Positions 19,536-26,913 of a stretch of DNA of 64,000 nucleotides are shown piece by piece. The DNA is from Sinohyriopsis cumingii. Its lineage: Eukaryota; Mollusca; Bivalvia; Unionida; Unionidae. Within the stretch, counting starts at the first letter, position 1; every line of letters starts with the position of its first letter. The DNA lies in NCBI GenBank assembly GCA_028554795.2, contig JAPYKE020000037.1, positions 4,131,001 through 4,195,000 on the forward strand, in the 5' to 3' direction. Below the pieces are notes generated by a model. It was not told the origin of the DNA. It saw only the letters and a list, made by a program, of their open reading frames with translations, and ran no database searches. The position numbers were made by a program, and so were the translations under genes.

Positions 19536-20645
19536 ATGGAAAAAGTCTTAGCCAGCATTTACTACGATCCCTCCCATCCTGCAGGTTACGCAGGAGTTCA
19601 AAAATTGTATCGTGCTGCCAAAACGCGACTGAAAAGTCTCCGTTTACCTCAAGTGCAACGATGGTTACAAGAACAAGCTACCTACACTTTACACAAACCC
19701 ATTCGACGCAAGTTTGCCAGAAGTCGCACCCGAGTGGAAGGCATCGATCATCAATGGCAAGCCAATTTAGCCGATGTCTCTCATTTGGCCAGCTACAATC
19801 GTGGCTACAAATATTTGTTTTGTGTCATCGACGTCTTTTCCAAATTTGCCTGGGTCGTGCCCTTGACTTCCAAATCGAGCAGCGAGTTAGTGTGAGCCCT
19901 GCAACGGGTGTTGAAACAAAGCGGTCGTCACCCTCTTCGATGGCAAACGGACAAAGGCACCGAATTTCTGAACCAAGCTTTCCAAAAAGAATTAAAGAAA
20001 CGTGACATTCATTTTTTTACCACAGAGAATCCCGAAACCAAAGCCAGCATCGTGGAACGTTTTCAACGCACTTTGAAAGAACGCATGTGGAAATATTTTA
20101 CGCATCACCACACTCTGAAGTACATCGACATCTTACCGCACCTGGTGCAAGCGTACAACCAATCTTACCATCGAAGCATCGGACGTGCCCCGCAAGACGT
20201 GACTCCCGACAACGAAGTGTTGGTGTTTGAGCGCCTGTTTGGTACGTCCCCGACGAGGGCTGTCCCCAAGAAAAGTGGAGACTTGGCCGTAGGAGATTGG
20301 GTGCGCATTGGCAAAACCAAACGCACTTTCGACAAAGGTTACTTACCTAACTGGACGACCGAATTGTTTCGTGTCACTGGACGAGTGCATAGCCGTCATC
20401 CTGCCGTCTATAAATTGGAAGACATGAACGGAGAAGTGCTCAAAGGAACGTTTTATTTGCCCGAGTTACAACGTGTCACCAAAAAAGAAGACGACGTGTA
20501 CGACATCGAAAGCATTCTCGAACGCAGAACCCGTAAAGTGGGCAAACGACGTGTCAAAGAAGTCAAAATACGTTGGAAAGGATATCCACACAGTTTTGAT
20601 TCTTGGATCGACGCTTTGCAAGTCATCGACTATAAAAAGAAGTGA
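19536..20645 (+). pseudogene. Retrovirus-like integrase with C-terminal chromodomain, one in-frame stop
   Basis: About 369 codons interrupted by TGA at 19893-19895. The DDE catalytic core keeps its acids: Asp in ANLADVSHL (near 19770), Asp in QTDKGTEF (19950-19952) and Glu in SIVERF (20055-20057). The last two are 35 residues apart, the spacing of retroviral and Polinton integrases. An N-terminal helical domain precedes the core. The C-terminus has an SH3-like part (GDWVRI) and a chromodomain at about 20497-20627 (VYDIESILERR, IRWKGYP, DSWIDA) that could target histone tails. The enzyme would join element ends to target DNA, leaving 6-bp duplications. The single stop separates the first catalytic Asp from the other two acids. 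Confidence 0.92.
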
Positions 20646-20650
20646 CCATC

Positions 20651-21067
20651 ATGCCCTTTCACACAGCAGACGCAGCTACGTCGACCACTCCTTCTTCACC
20701 TAGTTGTTCTGTGCAAGATTTACAAAAACAACCCTTGTGGGTGTGGTGTGGAGAACGTGTGCCTAAAACGCAAATCGTCTTTTTCTGCCAAATCTTCGTG
20801 GTGTATTGTGTCATCGGGGCAGCCATCGCCAATTTGAGTTTGCAACAAGGAGACAAACAATTGTGGACCATTTTATTGAGCAGTTGCATCGGTTACCTGC
20901 TTCCTAATCCCTCCCTGAAATTCACCTCGAACGGGAACCCCGGGAACCTTGTGTCCAGTGCCAGTGCCAGTAACCACTCCAACCACAACCAGAACCCCAT
21001 TTTGGGCGGAGGCACGCCTCTGACGTCCACTAACCCCTCGGACAGCCACAGAACTCTGGAATTATGA
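20651..21067 (+). CDS. Small two-pass membrane protein
   Basis: 138 residues from the ATG at 20651, intact. After a Ser/Thr-rich N-terminus comes PLWVWCGERVPKTQ, then two hydrophobic segments (IVFFCQIFVVYCVIGAAIA and LWTILLSSCIGYLLP), then a Ser/Asn-rich tail. Proteins with this layout and the GYLLPNP motif are common in Polintons beside the minor capsid gene; their role is not established. Its stop overlaps the next start as ATGA (21064-21067), suggesting translational coupling. Confidence 0.75.
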   Translation: MPFHTADAATSTTPSSPSCSVQDLQKQPLWVWCGERVPKTQIVFFCQIFVVYCVIGAAIANLSLQQGDKQLWTILLSSCIGYLLPNPSLKFTSNGNPGNLVSSASASNHSNHNQNPILGGGTPLTSTNPSDSHRTLEL

Positions 21068-21987
21068 GTCACCATAACCAATTTTACTTAACCTTACCCA
21101 GTGACAGTTCCATGGAGGTGTTTCCCAAGAACACGTTGTGCTGTTACACGGCCAAATTACCTCAAGCCATCCCCTTAGATCACGAAGCCCATTGGGAAGT
21201 GGCTTTAGTAGAAATCATTCACCCGACCCAAGTCCTCAATGTCCTTCCCAATCAAAATTTTTTTGATGTGGAAGTTCATGACGAACAATTGCAACAGTGG
21301 ATGGATAGCAATGTCAAATATGACAAGAAAACCCGTACACAAAAGTACACCACCTATCACTTGTTCATTTCCCCAGGCTATTATTTTAGTGGTCAACATC
21401 TGGTCAGCACCATAGCCTCCAGGTTTAATGCCGTGTTTCTGAAAGCTTTGGAGCATGTTAACAAAAGTGTCACCATGGAGTACCACAAAACAGCTCGTCG
21501 CTTCTTGATGAAATTTGAACGGAGTAAAATCCTGTCCATTTTATTTTGTCCTGAATTGTATGACATGTTGGGCGGAGACATGAACCTGAGAATGAGCATG
21601 ATGAAGAAAAGCGAATTACCCATCGTTTACGACAACGAGTCTTTTAGCAAGTTATTTCGTGCCCCGGTAGAACTGAACCAAGGACTGAATTTGATGTTTG
21701 TGTACTCCGATGTGGTGGAGTATAACGTGGTGGGACACACCTCCGTACCGTTACTGCGTGTCATTCCTTACAAAGTGGATTCTGCCACGAACACTGACGA
21801 GGAAGGTGGAAACACTTACCACGTCCACCGCGAATTTGTACATCCTCACTATTTGCCTGTCAGTAAGCCGTATTTGGACACGGTCAACATTACTATAAAA
21901 GGAGATTTGGGACAAAATATTCCATTCACCAAAGGAAAAGTCACGGTGAAACTCCATTTTCGAAAACGGTTTTCTCACGATTCGTAA
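21064..21987 (+). CDS. Minor capsid protein (PX, penton-like)
   Basis: 307 residues, intact. The start (FYLTLPSDSSMEVFPKNTL) and WEVALVEIIHP near residue 42 match the conserved N-terminal pattern of the Polinton PX family, which is predicted to be a single-jelly-roll minor capsid protein sitting at the vertices. Length agrees. It overlaps the upstream membrane gene by ATGA and is followed after three bases by the next start at 21991, so 20651-22427 behaves like a tightly packed gene string. Assignment rests on family resemblance, not on structure. Confidence 0.85.
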   Translation: MSHHNQFYLTLPSDSSMEVFPKNTLCCYTAKLPQAIPLDHEAHWEVALVEIIHPTQVLNVLPNQNFFDVEVHDEQLQQWMDSNVKYDKKTRTQKYTTYHLFISPGYYFSGQHLVSTIASRFNAVFLKALEHVNKSVTMEYHKTARRFLMKFERSKILSILFCPELYDMLGGDMNLRMSMMKKSELPIVYDNESFSKLFRAPVELNQGLNLMFVYSDVVEYNVVGHTSVPLLRVIPYKVDSATNTDEEGGNTYHVHREFVHPHYLPVSKPYLDTVNITIKGDLGQNIPFTKGKVTVKLHFRKRFSHDS

Positions 21988-21990
21988 GTC

Positions 21991-22323
21991 ATGTATCCAG
22001 TGTACCGAGGGGTTGCTCGACAGCGAGGACACGGCTTAGGAGAGATGTTAAAATCGGCCTTTCGTTCGGTGGCCCCGGTGTTGAAACCGATGGTGACACG
22101 CGGATTGCACGCCTTGAAAGATGCGGCACTGACACAAGGCAAAGAATTTCTCCAAAATGTCATCATCGACAAACAAAACCCTAAAGAAGCCTTCATGAGG
22201 GCAGGCAAAAATGTCTTGCTGCAAACGGGCAAAGACATTTTAGGCCAACGAGAAACACCTATAAATGCCCTGCACGCTACCGAGTCAGGCATTCAGCAAG
22301 GACAAGGCAGAAAGAGACGATGA
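21991..22323 (+). CDS. Small virion protein, adenovirus pVI-like position and layout
   Basis: 110 residues, intact. The N-terminus YRGVARQRGHGLGEML is a Gly/Arg motif followed by an amphipathic helix (LKSAFRSVAPVLKPMV), then a helical body and a basic end (GQGRKRR). A short protein with this start regularly lies between the minor and major capsid genes of Polintons and is compared with adenovirus protein VI, a membrane-lytic, capsid-interior protein. That role here is inference. Its TGA (22321-22323) overlaps the ATG of the next micro-gene. Confidence 0.7.
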   Translation: MYPVYRGVARQRGHGLGEMLKSAFRSVAPVLKPMVTRGLHALKDAALTQGKEFLQNVIIDKQNPKEAFMRAGKNVLLQTGKDILGQRETPINALHATESGIQQGQGRKRR

Positions 22324-22427
22324 AGAAAACACCCTTTCACCAGACTTCAAGCGAGAAAGGCCAAGAAAAGAAGAACCGTTCGAGACTTAGACGTTTTCGA
22401 TTATTGAGAAAAGAGACAAAAAAATGA
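22320..22427 (+). CDS. 35-residue basic micro-protein, overlapped at both ends
   Basis: Encodes MKKTPFHQTSSEKGQEKKN, then a basic Arg/Lys/Leu-rich end (RSRLRRFRLLRKETKK). The ATG at 22320 overlaps the TGA of the upstream gene, and its TGA at 22425-22427 overlaps the major capsid ATG at 22424 (ATGA). Together it fills the roughly 100-bp gap completely. The exact fit at both ends and the strong charge (about 14 Lys/Arg) favour a real gene, perhaps a core peptide like adenovirus mu. No homologue is known to me. Confidence 0.5.
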   Translation: MKKTPFHQTSSEKGQEKKNRSRLRRFRLLRKETKK

Positions 22428-23735
22428 TGCACCGAGAATCTTGCGCTTGTTCCAAGACGGAACTGGATCTTTTTGCCATGCCCCCCACGATGATGACGAT
22501 GCAAGAATCCCAGTGGGTGGAATTTCACCCCGTCTCCTCACTGACCGATTCCGCTCCCATCAAGTTTGAAATCAAAGGACAGCCCGAAGATTACATCGAT
22601 CTGAATAGCAGTTACTTGTACCTGAAAGTCAAAATTCTAGATAAGACTGGAGGTGCTATAGACGATGAAGCAGTAGCTCCCGTCAACAATTTCATGCATT
22701 CCTTGTTCAGTGGAGTGGACTTGTACTTGAATAACAAACTGGTCAGTAGCAGCATGGATACTTACCCTTATCGTGCCTACCTGGAAAATCTCTTGACGTA
22801 CGGAATAGATGCCAAGAACACTCATCTCAATGCCTGTGTGGTATGGGAAGCTGACGAACCTACCAAGTTTGAAATATTGGAAACTGATGAAAAGAAAGAC
22901 AACAGTGATGGATTTGTAGAACGAAGAAAGAGAATCACGGGAGCCGACACAAGTTTAGAACTGATGGATCGTTTGCATTTGGACATGTGGTTGCAAGAAA
23001 AGTATTTGCTGAACGGGGTGGATGTCCGCCTGAGACTGAATCGTAGCAGTGCCGCTTTCCATTTGATGGCTGATAGTGACGGTTACAAAACCAAAATCCT
23101 AGAAGCCAGACTCTACGTACGCCGTGTGGAAGTGTTACCTAAAGTGGGAAACGACATCAGTCAGACGTTGAGCAGAACGACTGCCAAGTATCCCATACGA
23201 CGCGTGGAAGTGAAAACCTTCACCATTCCCAAGGGACAGCAATCCATGATCGAAGATCATCTGTTCCAAGGACAGTTACCCAAACGTTTGATCGTTGGTA
23301 TCGTCGAGAATACAGCCTTCAACGGAGCTGCCGAAAAAAATTCTTTCTACTTTCAACACTTTGGCGTGTCCAAAATCGAAGTCAGTCACGATGGCAAGAC
23401 CTTGTGTACCCGACCTTTCGAACCTGACTTTACCAAGAAGAATTACTTGATCGTACTTGTCCCTGTACGAAGCTACCGGACAGTTAGGAACCAATACCAG
23501 TCACGGTATTACGTACGAGGATTATGCAGGAGGCTACCCTTTGTGGGCTTTCGATTTCACTCCAGACCAAGGCAGCGACGAGGGACATTTCCACCCTATA
23601 AAATCCGGCCAGATTCGTTTGGAAATTCAGTTTAAAGACCGAGACCCTGATGAAACGGTGAACGTCATCCTGTATGCAGAATTCGATAATACCATAGAAA
23701 TCAACAGTTTGAGAGAAGTCATCCTAGATTACTAG
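22424..23735 (+). pseudogene. Major capsid protein (PY, double jelly-roll), one frameshift
   Basis: About 437 codons in two frames. The first runs from 22424, with CSKTELDLFAMPP and WVEFHPVSSLTDSAPIKFEI, then EDYIDLNSSYLYLKVKI, the conserved start of the Polinton major capsid family (in databases often named after the nematode protein F54H12.2). The second, from about 23457 to the TAG at 23733-23735, has GYPLWAFDFTPD and VILYAEFDNTIEIN, the conserved C-terminus. The frame changes by one base near 23450-23465. It would form the hexameric capsomers. The rest of the gene is free of stops, so this break looks recent or could be a sequencing error. Confidence 0.92.
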
Positions 23736-23810
23736 AAACCATGGAAGACTGTTATCCCTCTTTACCTAGTGGAGAAACTTTAAAGATGGAATGTGAGGAG
23801 ACTGGAAAAA

Positions 23811-24032
23811 ATGTTGTGTTTTGAAAAAAATTGTTTGATGTTATGATGTTGGATTATTGTTAAAAATGTTAGAGTTGTTGTTTAGTGTTAAGTGATTTTT
23901 GAATAAAAAATGTTGTGTTTTGAAAAAAATTGTTTGATGTTATCATGTTGGATTATTGTTAAAAATGTTAGAGTTGTTGTTTGTTAGTGTTAAGTGATTT
24001 TTGAATAAAAAATGTTGTGTTTTGAAAAAAAA
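23811..24032 (+). repeat. About 100-bp tandem repeat with AATAAA signals after capsid gene
   Basis: A unit beginning ATGTTGTGTTTTGAAAAAAA starts at about 23811, 23910 and 24012, giving two full copies and a partial third. Each full copy ends with TTTTTGAATAAAAAA, placing polyadenylation signals at about 23902 and 24004. It is the only 3' signal seen after the capsid genes, so it probably ends their transcripts. A 27-codon frame (23741-23824) precedes it and is not called. Confidence 0.75.
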
Positions 24033-24136
24033 TGCCTTTGTGGTTTGTTTAGCTATAAGAATGTTGGATTGATGCTCTTTCATTTCTTACTATCCCTCGC
24101 ATGACACTCACTGAACGTTGCGGCTCGAAAACCGTG

Positions 24137-24180
24137 TGGGGGATGTTTTCCTTCACGTCCGCGCTTTGACTTTAAGAACC
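24137..24180 (+). promoter_or_regulatory. Shared promoter block, copy 1
   Basis: GGGGGATGTTTTCC at about 24138-24151, TTCACGTCCGCGCTT next, then a weak TATA-like CTTTAAGAAC. Near-identical blocks lie at 25006-25048 and 26083-26122, each 50-55 bp before the start of a small coiled-coil gene, so this is very probably a promoter. The GGGG...TTTTCC half recalls Rel/NF-kappaB sites, but spacing differs. Confidence 0.75.
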
Positions 24181-24230
24181 GGGGTTGTTTCCAGTCTAAC
24201 CATCCATTGTCGACTCATCCTCCTAAGAAG

Positions 24231-24593
24231 ATGTGTTCCAAACTAGCTAAACTCAACGAAGCCTACGTGAATTTGCATAGGGTCAGATACAGTCTGATAC
24301 CGAAGCCAGAAGAAATAGAGAATGTGAGAATGTTAAAAATCACTGAAGACCTGATAGAAGAGCTCTTCAGAGAAGAAATGAACAGGGAGAAAGAAGAATG
24401 GACGGAGAAGTACAGACTTCAGAGACAGCAGCAACAGCAGCAACAACAACAACAACAGCAGCAGCAACCTGAAGCTGACAGAGGCTTTGTCGATTGTTGG
24501 ATCGACACCAAAGAATTCTTCTTCTCTTTTCGAAGAAGCAAACCTATCGCCAGAAAGTCTATCCTCAGAGGACATCGCATTCTTAGAAACTAA
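24231..24593 (+). CDS. Small coiled-coil protein with polyglutamine, module 1
   Basis: 120 residues from the ATG at 24231 (MCSKLAKLNEAYVNLHRVRY), the first ATG after the promoter. Helix-rich N-terminal half, charged coiled coil (EELFREEMNREKEEW), about 15 consecutive glutamines near residue 70 and a basic C-terminus. It is the first of three tandem genes with the same promoter, a helical N-terminus and the same histone-type 3' stem-loop, so they appear paralogous although sequence identity is low. Function unknown; a regulatory or host-interaction role is speculation. Confidence 0.65.
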   Translation: MCSKLAKLNEAYVNLHRVRYSLIPKPEEIENVRMLKITEDLIEELFREEMNREKEEWTEKYRLQRQQQQQQQQQQQQQQPEADRGFVDCWIDTKEFFFSFRRSKPIARKSILRGHRILRN

Positions 24594-24625
24594 AAAAAGA
24601 ATGCCATAGCAAACAAAAAAAAAAC

Positions 24626-24665
24626 AGCCCTTTTCAGGGCTACCCAATACTCTAGAAAAGAAATA
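24626..24665 (+). terminator. Histone-type 3' stem-loop plus downstream element, module 1
   Basis: AAAACAGCCCTTTTCAGGGCT, then ACCCAA: stem AGCCCT/AGGGCT, loop TTTC, standard flank. TCTAGAAAAGAAATA follows ten bases later. It differs from the 11229 signal only by the outermost base pair, which is compensated on both sides of the stem. Confidence 0.8.
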
Positions 24666-25005
24666 ACGATCGATTTGCCAATGTGTGTAGGTAGAGTAGT
24701 GTGAAAATAAACACTAACTCTTTTTTAAAAATGTGAGGGTATGCGTTTGTGTGTTTGTGTTTGTAAGTGCTTAAGTAAGTTGGTATGGATAGTAGATTAA
24801 CATGATGTCTTTTTTTTTGGTGTTTGAGGTGTAAATTTGGGGTTAGATTGGATTGATTTGAGTATGTGGATAGTCTATTGAAGTGATTTATAAAAAATTT
24901 AAAAATAGTGATGGGTAGCATAAAAAAGTGAGTGAGTGTTTCTTTTAGGTCCGCGCGTTGTTGTTTTTTGGTTATGATCTAGGTAAGATCAATTTTATGT
25001 TTTTA
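24666..25005. other. Module 1 spacer, duplicated after module 2
   Basis: The sequence after the stem-loop (GATTTGCCAATGTGTG..., then GTAGGTAGAGTAGTGTG and AAACACTAACTCTTTTTT) recurs after module 2 from about 25471, with an expanded TG tract. The gene plus its spacer was therefore duplicated as a block. A degraded promoter-like piece (TTTCTTTTAGGTCCGCGC) lies near 24939. Confidence 0.6.
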
Positions 25006-25048
25006 GGGGGATGTTTTCCATCACGTCCGCGCTTTCACTATAAATTGA
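25006..25048 (+). promoter_or_regulatory. Shared promoter block, copy 2
   Basis: GGGGGATGTTTTCCATCACG, then TCCGCGCTTTCAC, then a good TATA box CTATAAATT (about 25038-25046). The ATG is at 25096. Confidence 0.8.
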
Positions 25049-25095
25049 AACTCGCTGGGCAGTCTAGTTACCCTTGTTGATTGTTCAACACAAGA

Positions 25096-25404
25096 ATGAA
25101 TAGCAGAATAAGCAAACTTCTTGAACTCCAGATACATCTGGAATATGTCAGGCGCCTGTTAAATGAACTGGCCGCGGAGGCTATAGTAGAAGAGGAAAGA
25201 ATGAAGAACGAAGAGGAGGAGAGAAGACAGAGGGAAGAGGAGGAAAAGAAACTAGAAGAGAGGATGTCGTACAATATTCCCGAGACAGAGGATTGGGGTG
25301 TTGAAGCGAATCATCCTCCCTCTGCGCTCCCCAGAAGAAAGGTGAAAGGAGACTGGGGAAGAAGATGCGTGTGTGGCGCCAGGCCAGGAAGGTGCAACCA
25401 TTAG
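25096..25404 (+). CDS. Small coiled-coil protein, module 2
   Basis: 102 residues starting MNSRISKLLELQIHLEYVRR, the first ATG after the TATA box. An N-terminal leucine-rich helix (LELQIHLEYVRRLLNELAAE) leads into a Glu/Arg coiled coil at about 33-60 (EEERRQREEEEKKLEERM). A less charged C-terminal part ends RRCVCGARPGRCNH with three cysteines. It shares promoter type, position and 3' stem-loop with modules 1 and 3. No known domain. Confidence 0.65.
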   Translation: MNSRISKLLELQIHLEYVRRLLNELAAEAIVEEERMKNEEEERRQREEEEKKLEERMSYNIPETEDWGVEANHPPSALPRRKVKGDWGRRCVCGARPGRCNH

Positions 25405-25430
25405 ATAGGTACATCTGGAGTTAAAAAAAC

Positions 25431-25470
25431 AGCCCTTTTAAGGGCTACCCAATACTCTAGAAAAGAAATA
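25431..25470 (+). terminator. Histone-type 3' stem-loop plus downstream element, module 2
   Basis: AGCCCTTTTAAGGGCT, then ACCCAA: stem identical to module 1, but loop TTTA instead of TTTC. CTAGAAAAGAAATA follows. The loop change is the one departure from consensus among the five copies and might weaken binding of stem-loop binding protein. Confidence 0.7.
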
Positions 25471-25485
25471 ACTATCGATTTGCCA

Positions 25486-25489
<4 letters not shown>

Positions 25490-25543
<54 letters not shown>
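25490..25543. repeat. (TG)n microsatellite in module 2 spacer
   Basis: A run of about 27 TG units at the place where the module 1 spacer has only a few, showing local expansion after duplication. Confidence 0.95.
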
Positions 25544-25545
<2 letters not shown>

Positions 25546-25619
25546 GTAGAGTAGTGTGATTATAAACACTAACTCTTTTTTCATAGTGCGAGGGTATGTG
25601 TTTGTGTGTTGGTGCATGT

Positions 25620-26062
25620 AAGAGCTAAGGTACGTTTGTGTGAATAGTAGATTATGGGTTTCTTTATTGTTTCTTAGCGTAGGTGAAGAGTATAGTTAGG
25701 GTTCTGTAAGCGCTCACGTACGATTGTGTGGATAGTAGATTATGGATTTTGTTTATTGTTTCTTAGCGTATGTGGAAAGTATAGTTAGGGTTTTGTAAGC
25801 GCTCACGTACGATTTTGTGGATAGTAGATTATGGATTTTGTTTATTGTTTCTTAGCGTATGTGGAGAGTATAGTTAGGGTTTTGTAAGCGCTCACGTACG
25901 ATTGTGTGGATAGTAGATTATGGATTTTGTTTATTGTTTCTTAGCGTATGTGGAGAGTATAGTTAGGGTTTTGTAAGCGCTCACGTACGATTGTGTGGAT
26001 AGTAGATTATGGATTTTGTTTATTGTTTCTTAGCGTATGTGGAGAGTATAGTTAGGGTTTTA
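25620..26062 (+). repeat. 89-bp minisatellite inside the Polinton
   Basis: The marker GTAAGCGCTCACGTACG recurs at about 25706, 25795, 25884 and 25973, a constant 89-bp period, with a partial first copy from about 25620. Each unit contains GGATAGTAGATTATGG, also found once in the module 1 spacer, so the array grew from duplicated spacer. Each also carries CTTAGCGTA, similar to the iteron core in the inverted repeats. Confidence 0.9.
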
Positions 26063-26082
26063 TTATATGAAATGAAAAAGTA

Positions 26083-26122
26083 GGGGGATGTTTTCCTTCA
26101 CGTCCGCGCTTTTCGTATAAGA
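26083..26122 (+). promoter_or_regulatory. Shared promoter block, copy 3
   Basis: GGGGGATGTTTTCCTTCACG, then TCCGCGCTTTT, then TATA-like CGTATAAGAA (about 26114-26122). The ATG is at 26173. Confidence 0.8.
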
Positions 26123-26172
26123 ACCCACAGTATTCGTCGTTCAAACCATTCTGCAAAGAATAAAAAAAGAAG

Positions 26173-26562
26173 ATGGCTTCTAACCAAATGGACAAAATGG
26201 AAAAATTGCAAAACGTCCTTGACAATTTAGGAATGATAGAGCAAATGTTGGTTAACCTAAACGAGGATCACTATTCTTATAGTCCCCATCGAGTGAAGAT
26301 GGAGATAAACAATTTACGAAAAATGAAGGTAATCATCAGTGATCTGTTGAAAGAAATAAAGGAGGAGAAGGAGGATGAAGAGGAAAGGATAAGGATGAGA
26401 GCATGGAATGAAAAAATTGAAAAAGAAGAAGAAAATGAAAAGAGGAAGAAAGAAGAGGAGGAAGAGAAGAAGAAAGAAGAGCAGGAGAAAGAAAAGAAAG
26501 AAAAGAAGAGAAAGAGTGTTGGAGATAAAATAAGAACTTGGTGGAGAAAAAGAAGAAACTAG
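26173..26562 (+). CDS. Small coiled-coil protein, module 3
   Basis: 129 residues starting MASNQMDKMEKLQNVLDNL. Residues 8-65 form two amphipathic helices (NVLDNLGMIEQMLVNL; INNLRKMKVIISDLLKEI). About 66-115 is a very charged Glu/Lys coiled coil, and the end is basic (GDKIRTWWRKRRN). It is the last gene before the right inverted repeat, and its 3' stem-loop lies in the repeat itself. The low-complexity half makes homology searches unreliable. Function unknown. Confidence 0.65.
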   Translation: MASNQMDKMEKLQNVLDNLGMIEQMLVNLNEDHYSYSPHRVKMEINNLRKMKVIISDLLKEIKEEKEDEEERIRMRAWNEKIEKEEENEKRKKEEEEEKKKEEQEKEKKEKKRKSVGDKIRTWWRKRRN

Positions 26563-26588
26563 AAGCAGAAGAAGAAGAAGAAGAAAAC

Positions 26589-26860
26589 ACAAAGGCCCTT
26601 TTCAGGGCCAGCCATATTTCTCGAAAAGAGATAGCCTTTCCATTGCCTACCCCTTTTTTAAAAAAATTTTAAAAAAAAAAAAAAAAAAAAATCCCATGTT
26701 CAATTTCCCTTGACGCTATAAAGTCCCACCCTGTTTAAATTCCTTTGACGCTAAACCGTCCCACGATTTTTCTCCATGTTAATTTCCCTTGACGCTAATC
26801 TGACCCAGGGGTCTCTGTAATGCTAATTCCCATTGACGCTAATGTACCCCACCTTACTAC

Positions 26861-26861
<1 letters not shown>
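26589..26861 (+). repeat. Right terminal inverted repeat with four iterons
   Basis: The reverse complement of the left repeat. TTGACGCTAW iterons lie at about 26710, 26745, 26789 and 26833 (spacing 35, 44, 44), mirroring the left end but with one unit fewer. The inner boundary coincides with the stem-loop of the module 3 gene. Confidence 0.9.
26594..26632 (+). terminator. Histone-type 3' stem-loop plus downstream element, module 3
   Basis: AAAGGCCCTTTTCAGGGCC, then AGCCAT, then TCTCGAAAAGAGATA. The stem (26594-26609) and loop match the histone consensus exactly; the flank is AGCCA rather than ACCCA. It is identical to the minus-strand copy at 10150-10165, because both are inside the inverted repeat. 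Confidence 0.8.

Positions 26862-26911
<50 letters not shown>
26862..26911 (+). repeat. (TG)n microsatellite and right target flank
   Basis: A TG run directly abutting the right end of the Polinton. Its first six bases, TGTGTG, are the presumed target duplication. Confidence 0.8.

Positions 26912-26913
<2 letters not shown>

Larger units (their letters stand above)
9854..26861 (+). mobile_element. Maverick/Polinton DNA transposon, 17.0 kb, partly decayed
   Basis: Inverted repeats (about 317 bp left, 273 bp right) bound a block with the hallmark gene set: protein-primed DNA polymerase B, A32-like packaging ATPase, retrovirus-like integrase, minor and major capsid proteins and small virion-like proteins. 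Termini read AGTAGTAAGGTG at left and its complement at right. The flanking 6-mers are TATGTG and TGTGTG, close to the 6-bp duplication Polintons make; both sit in microsatellite DNA, so one mismatch is unsurprising. Polymerase, integrase and major capsid genes carry stops or frameshifts, so this copy is probably not autonomous. No adenovirus-like cysteine protease was found. Confidence 0.95.

Noticed and set aside
20631-20638. TATA box for the two-pass membrane protein
   Set aside because: TATAAAAA lies only about 20 bp before the ATG at 20651, so transcription would start after it; it encodes Tyr-Lys-Lys of the integrase end.
12104-20645. Stop-codon reassignment instead of decay
   Set aside because: Interrupting codons include TAA, TAG and TGA and occur together with frameshifts, while intact neighbours end with the same codons.
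23741-23824. 27-codon frame after the major capsid gene
   Set aside because: No promoter or overlap, and its end runs into the AT-rich tandem repeat.
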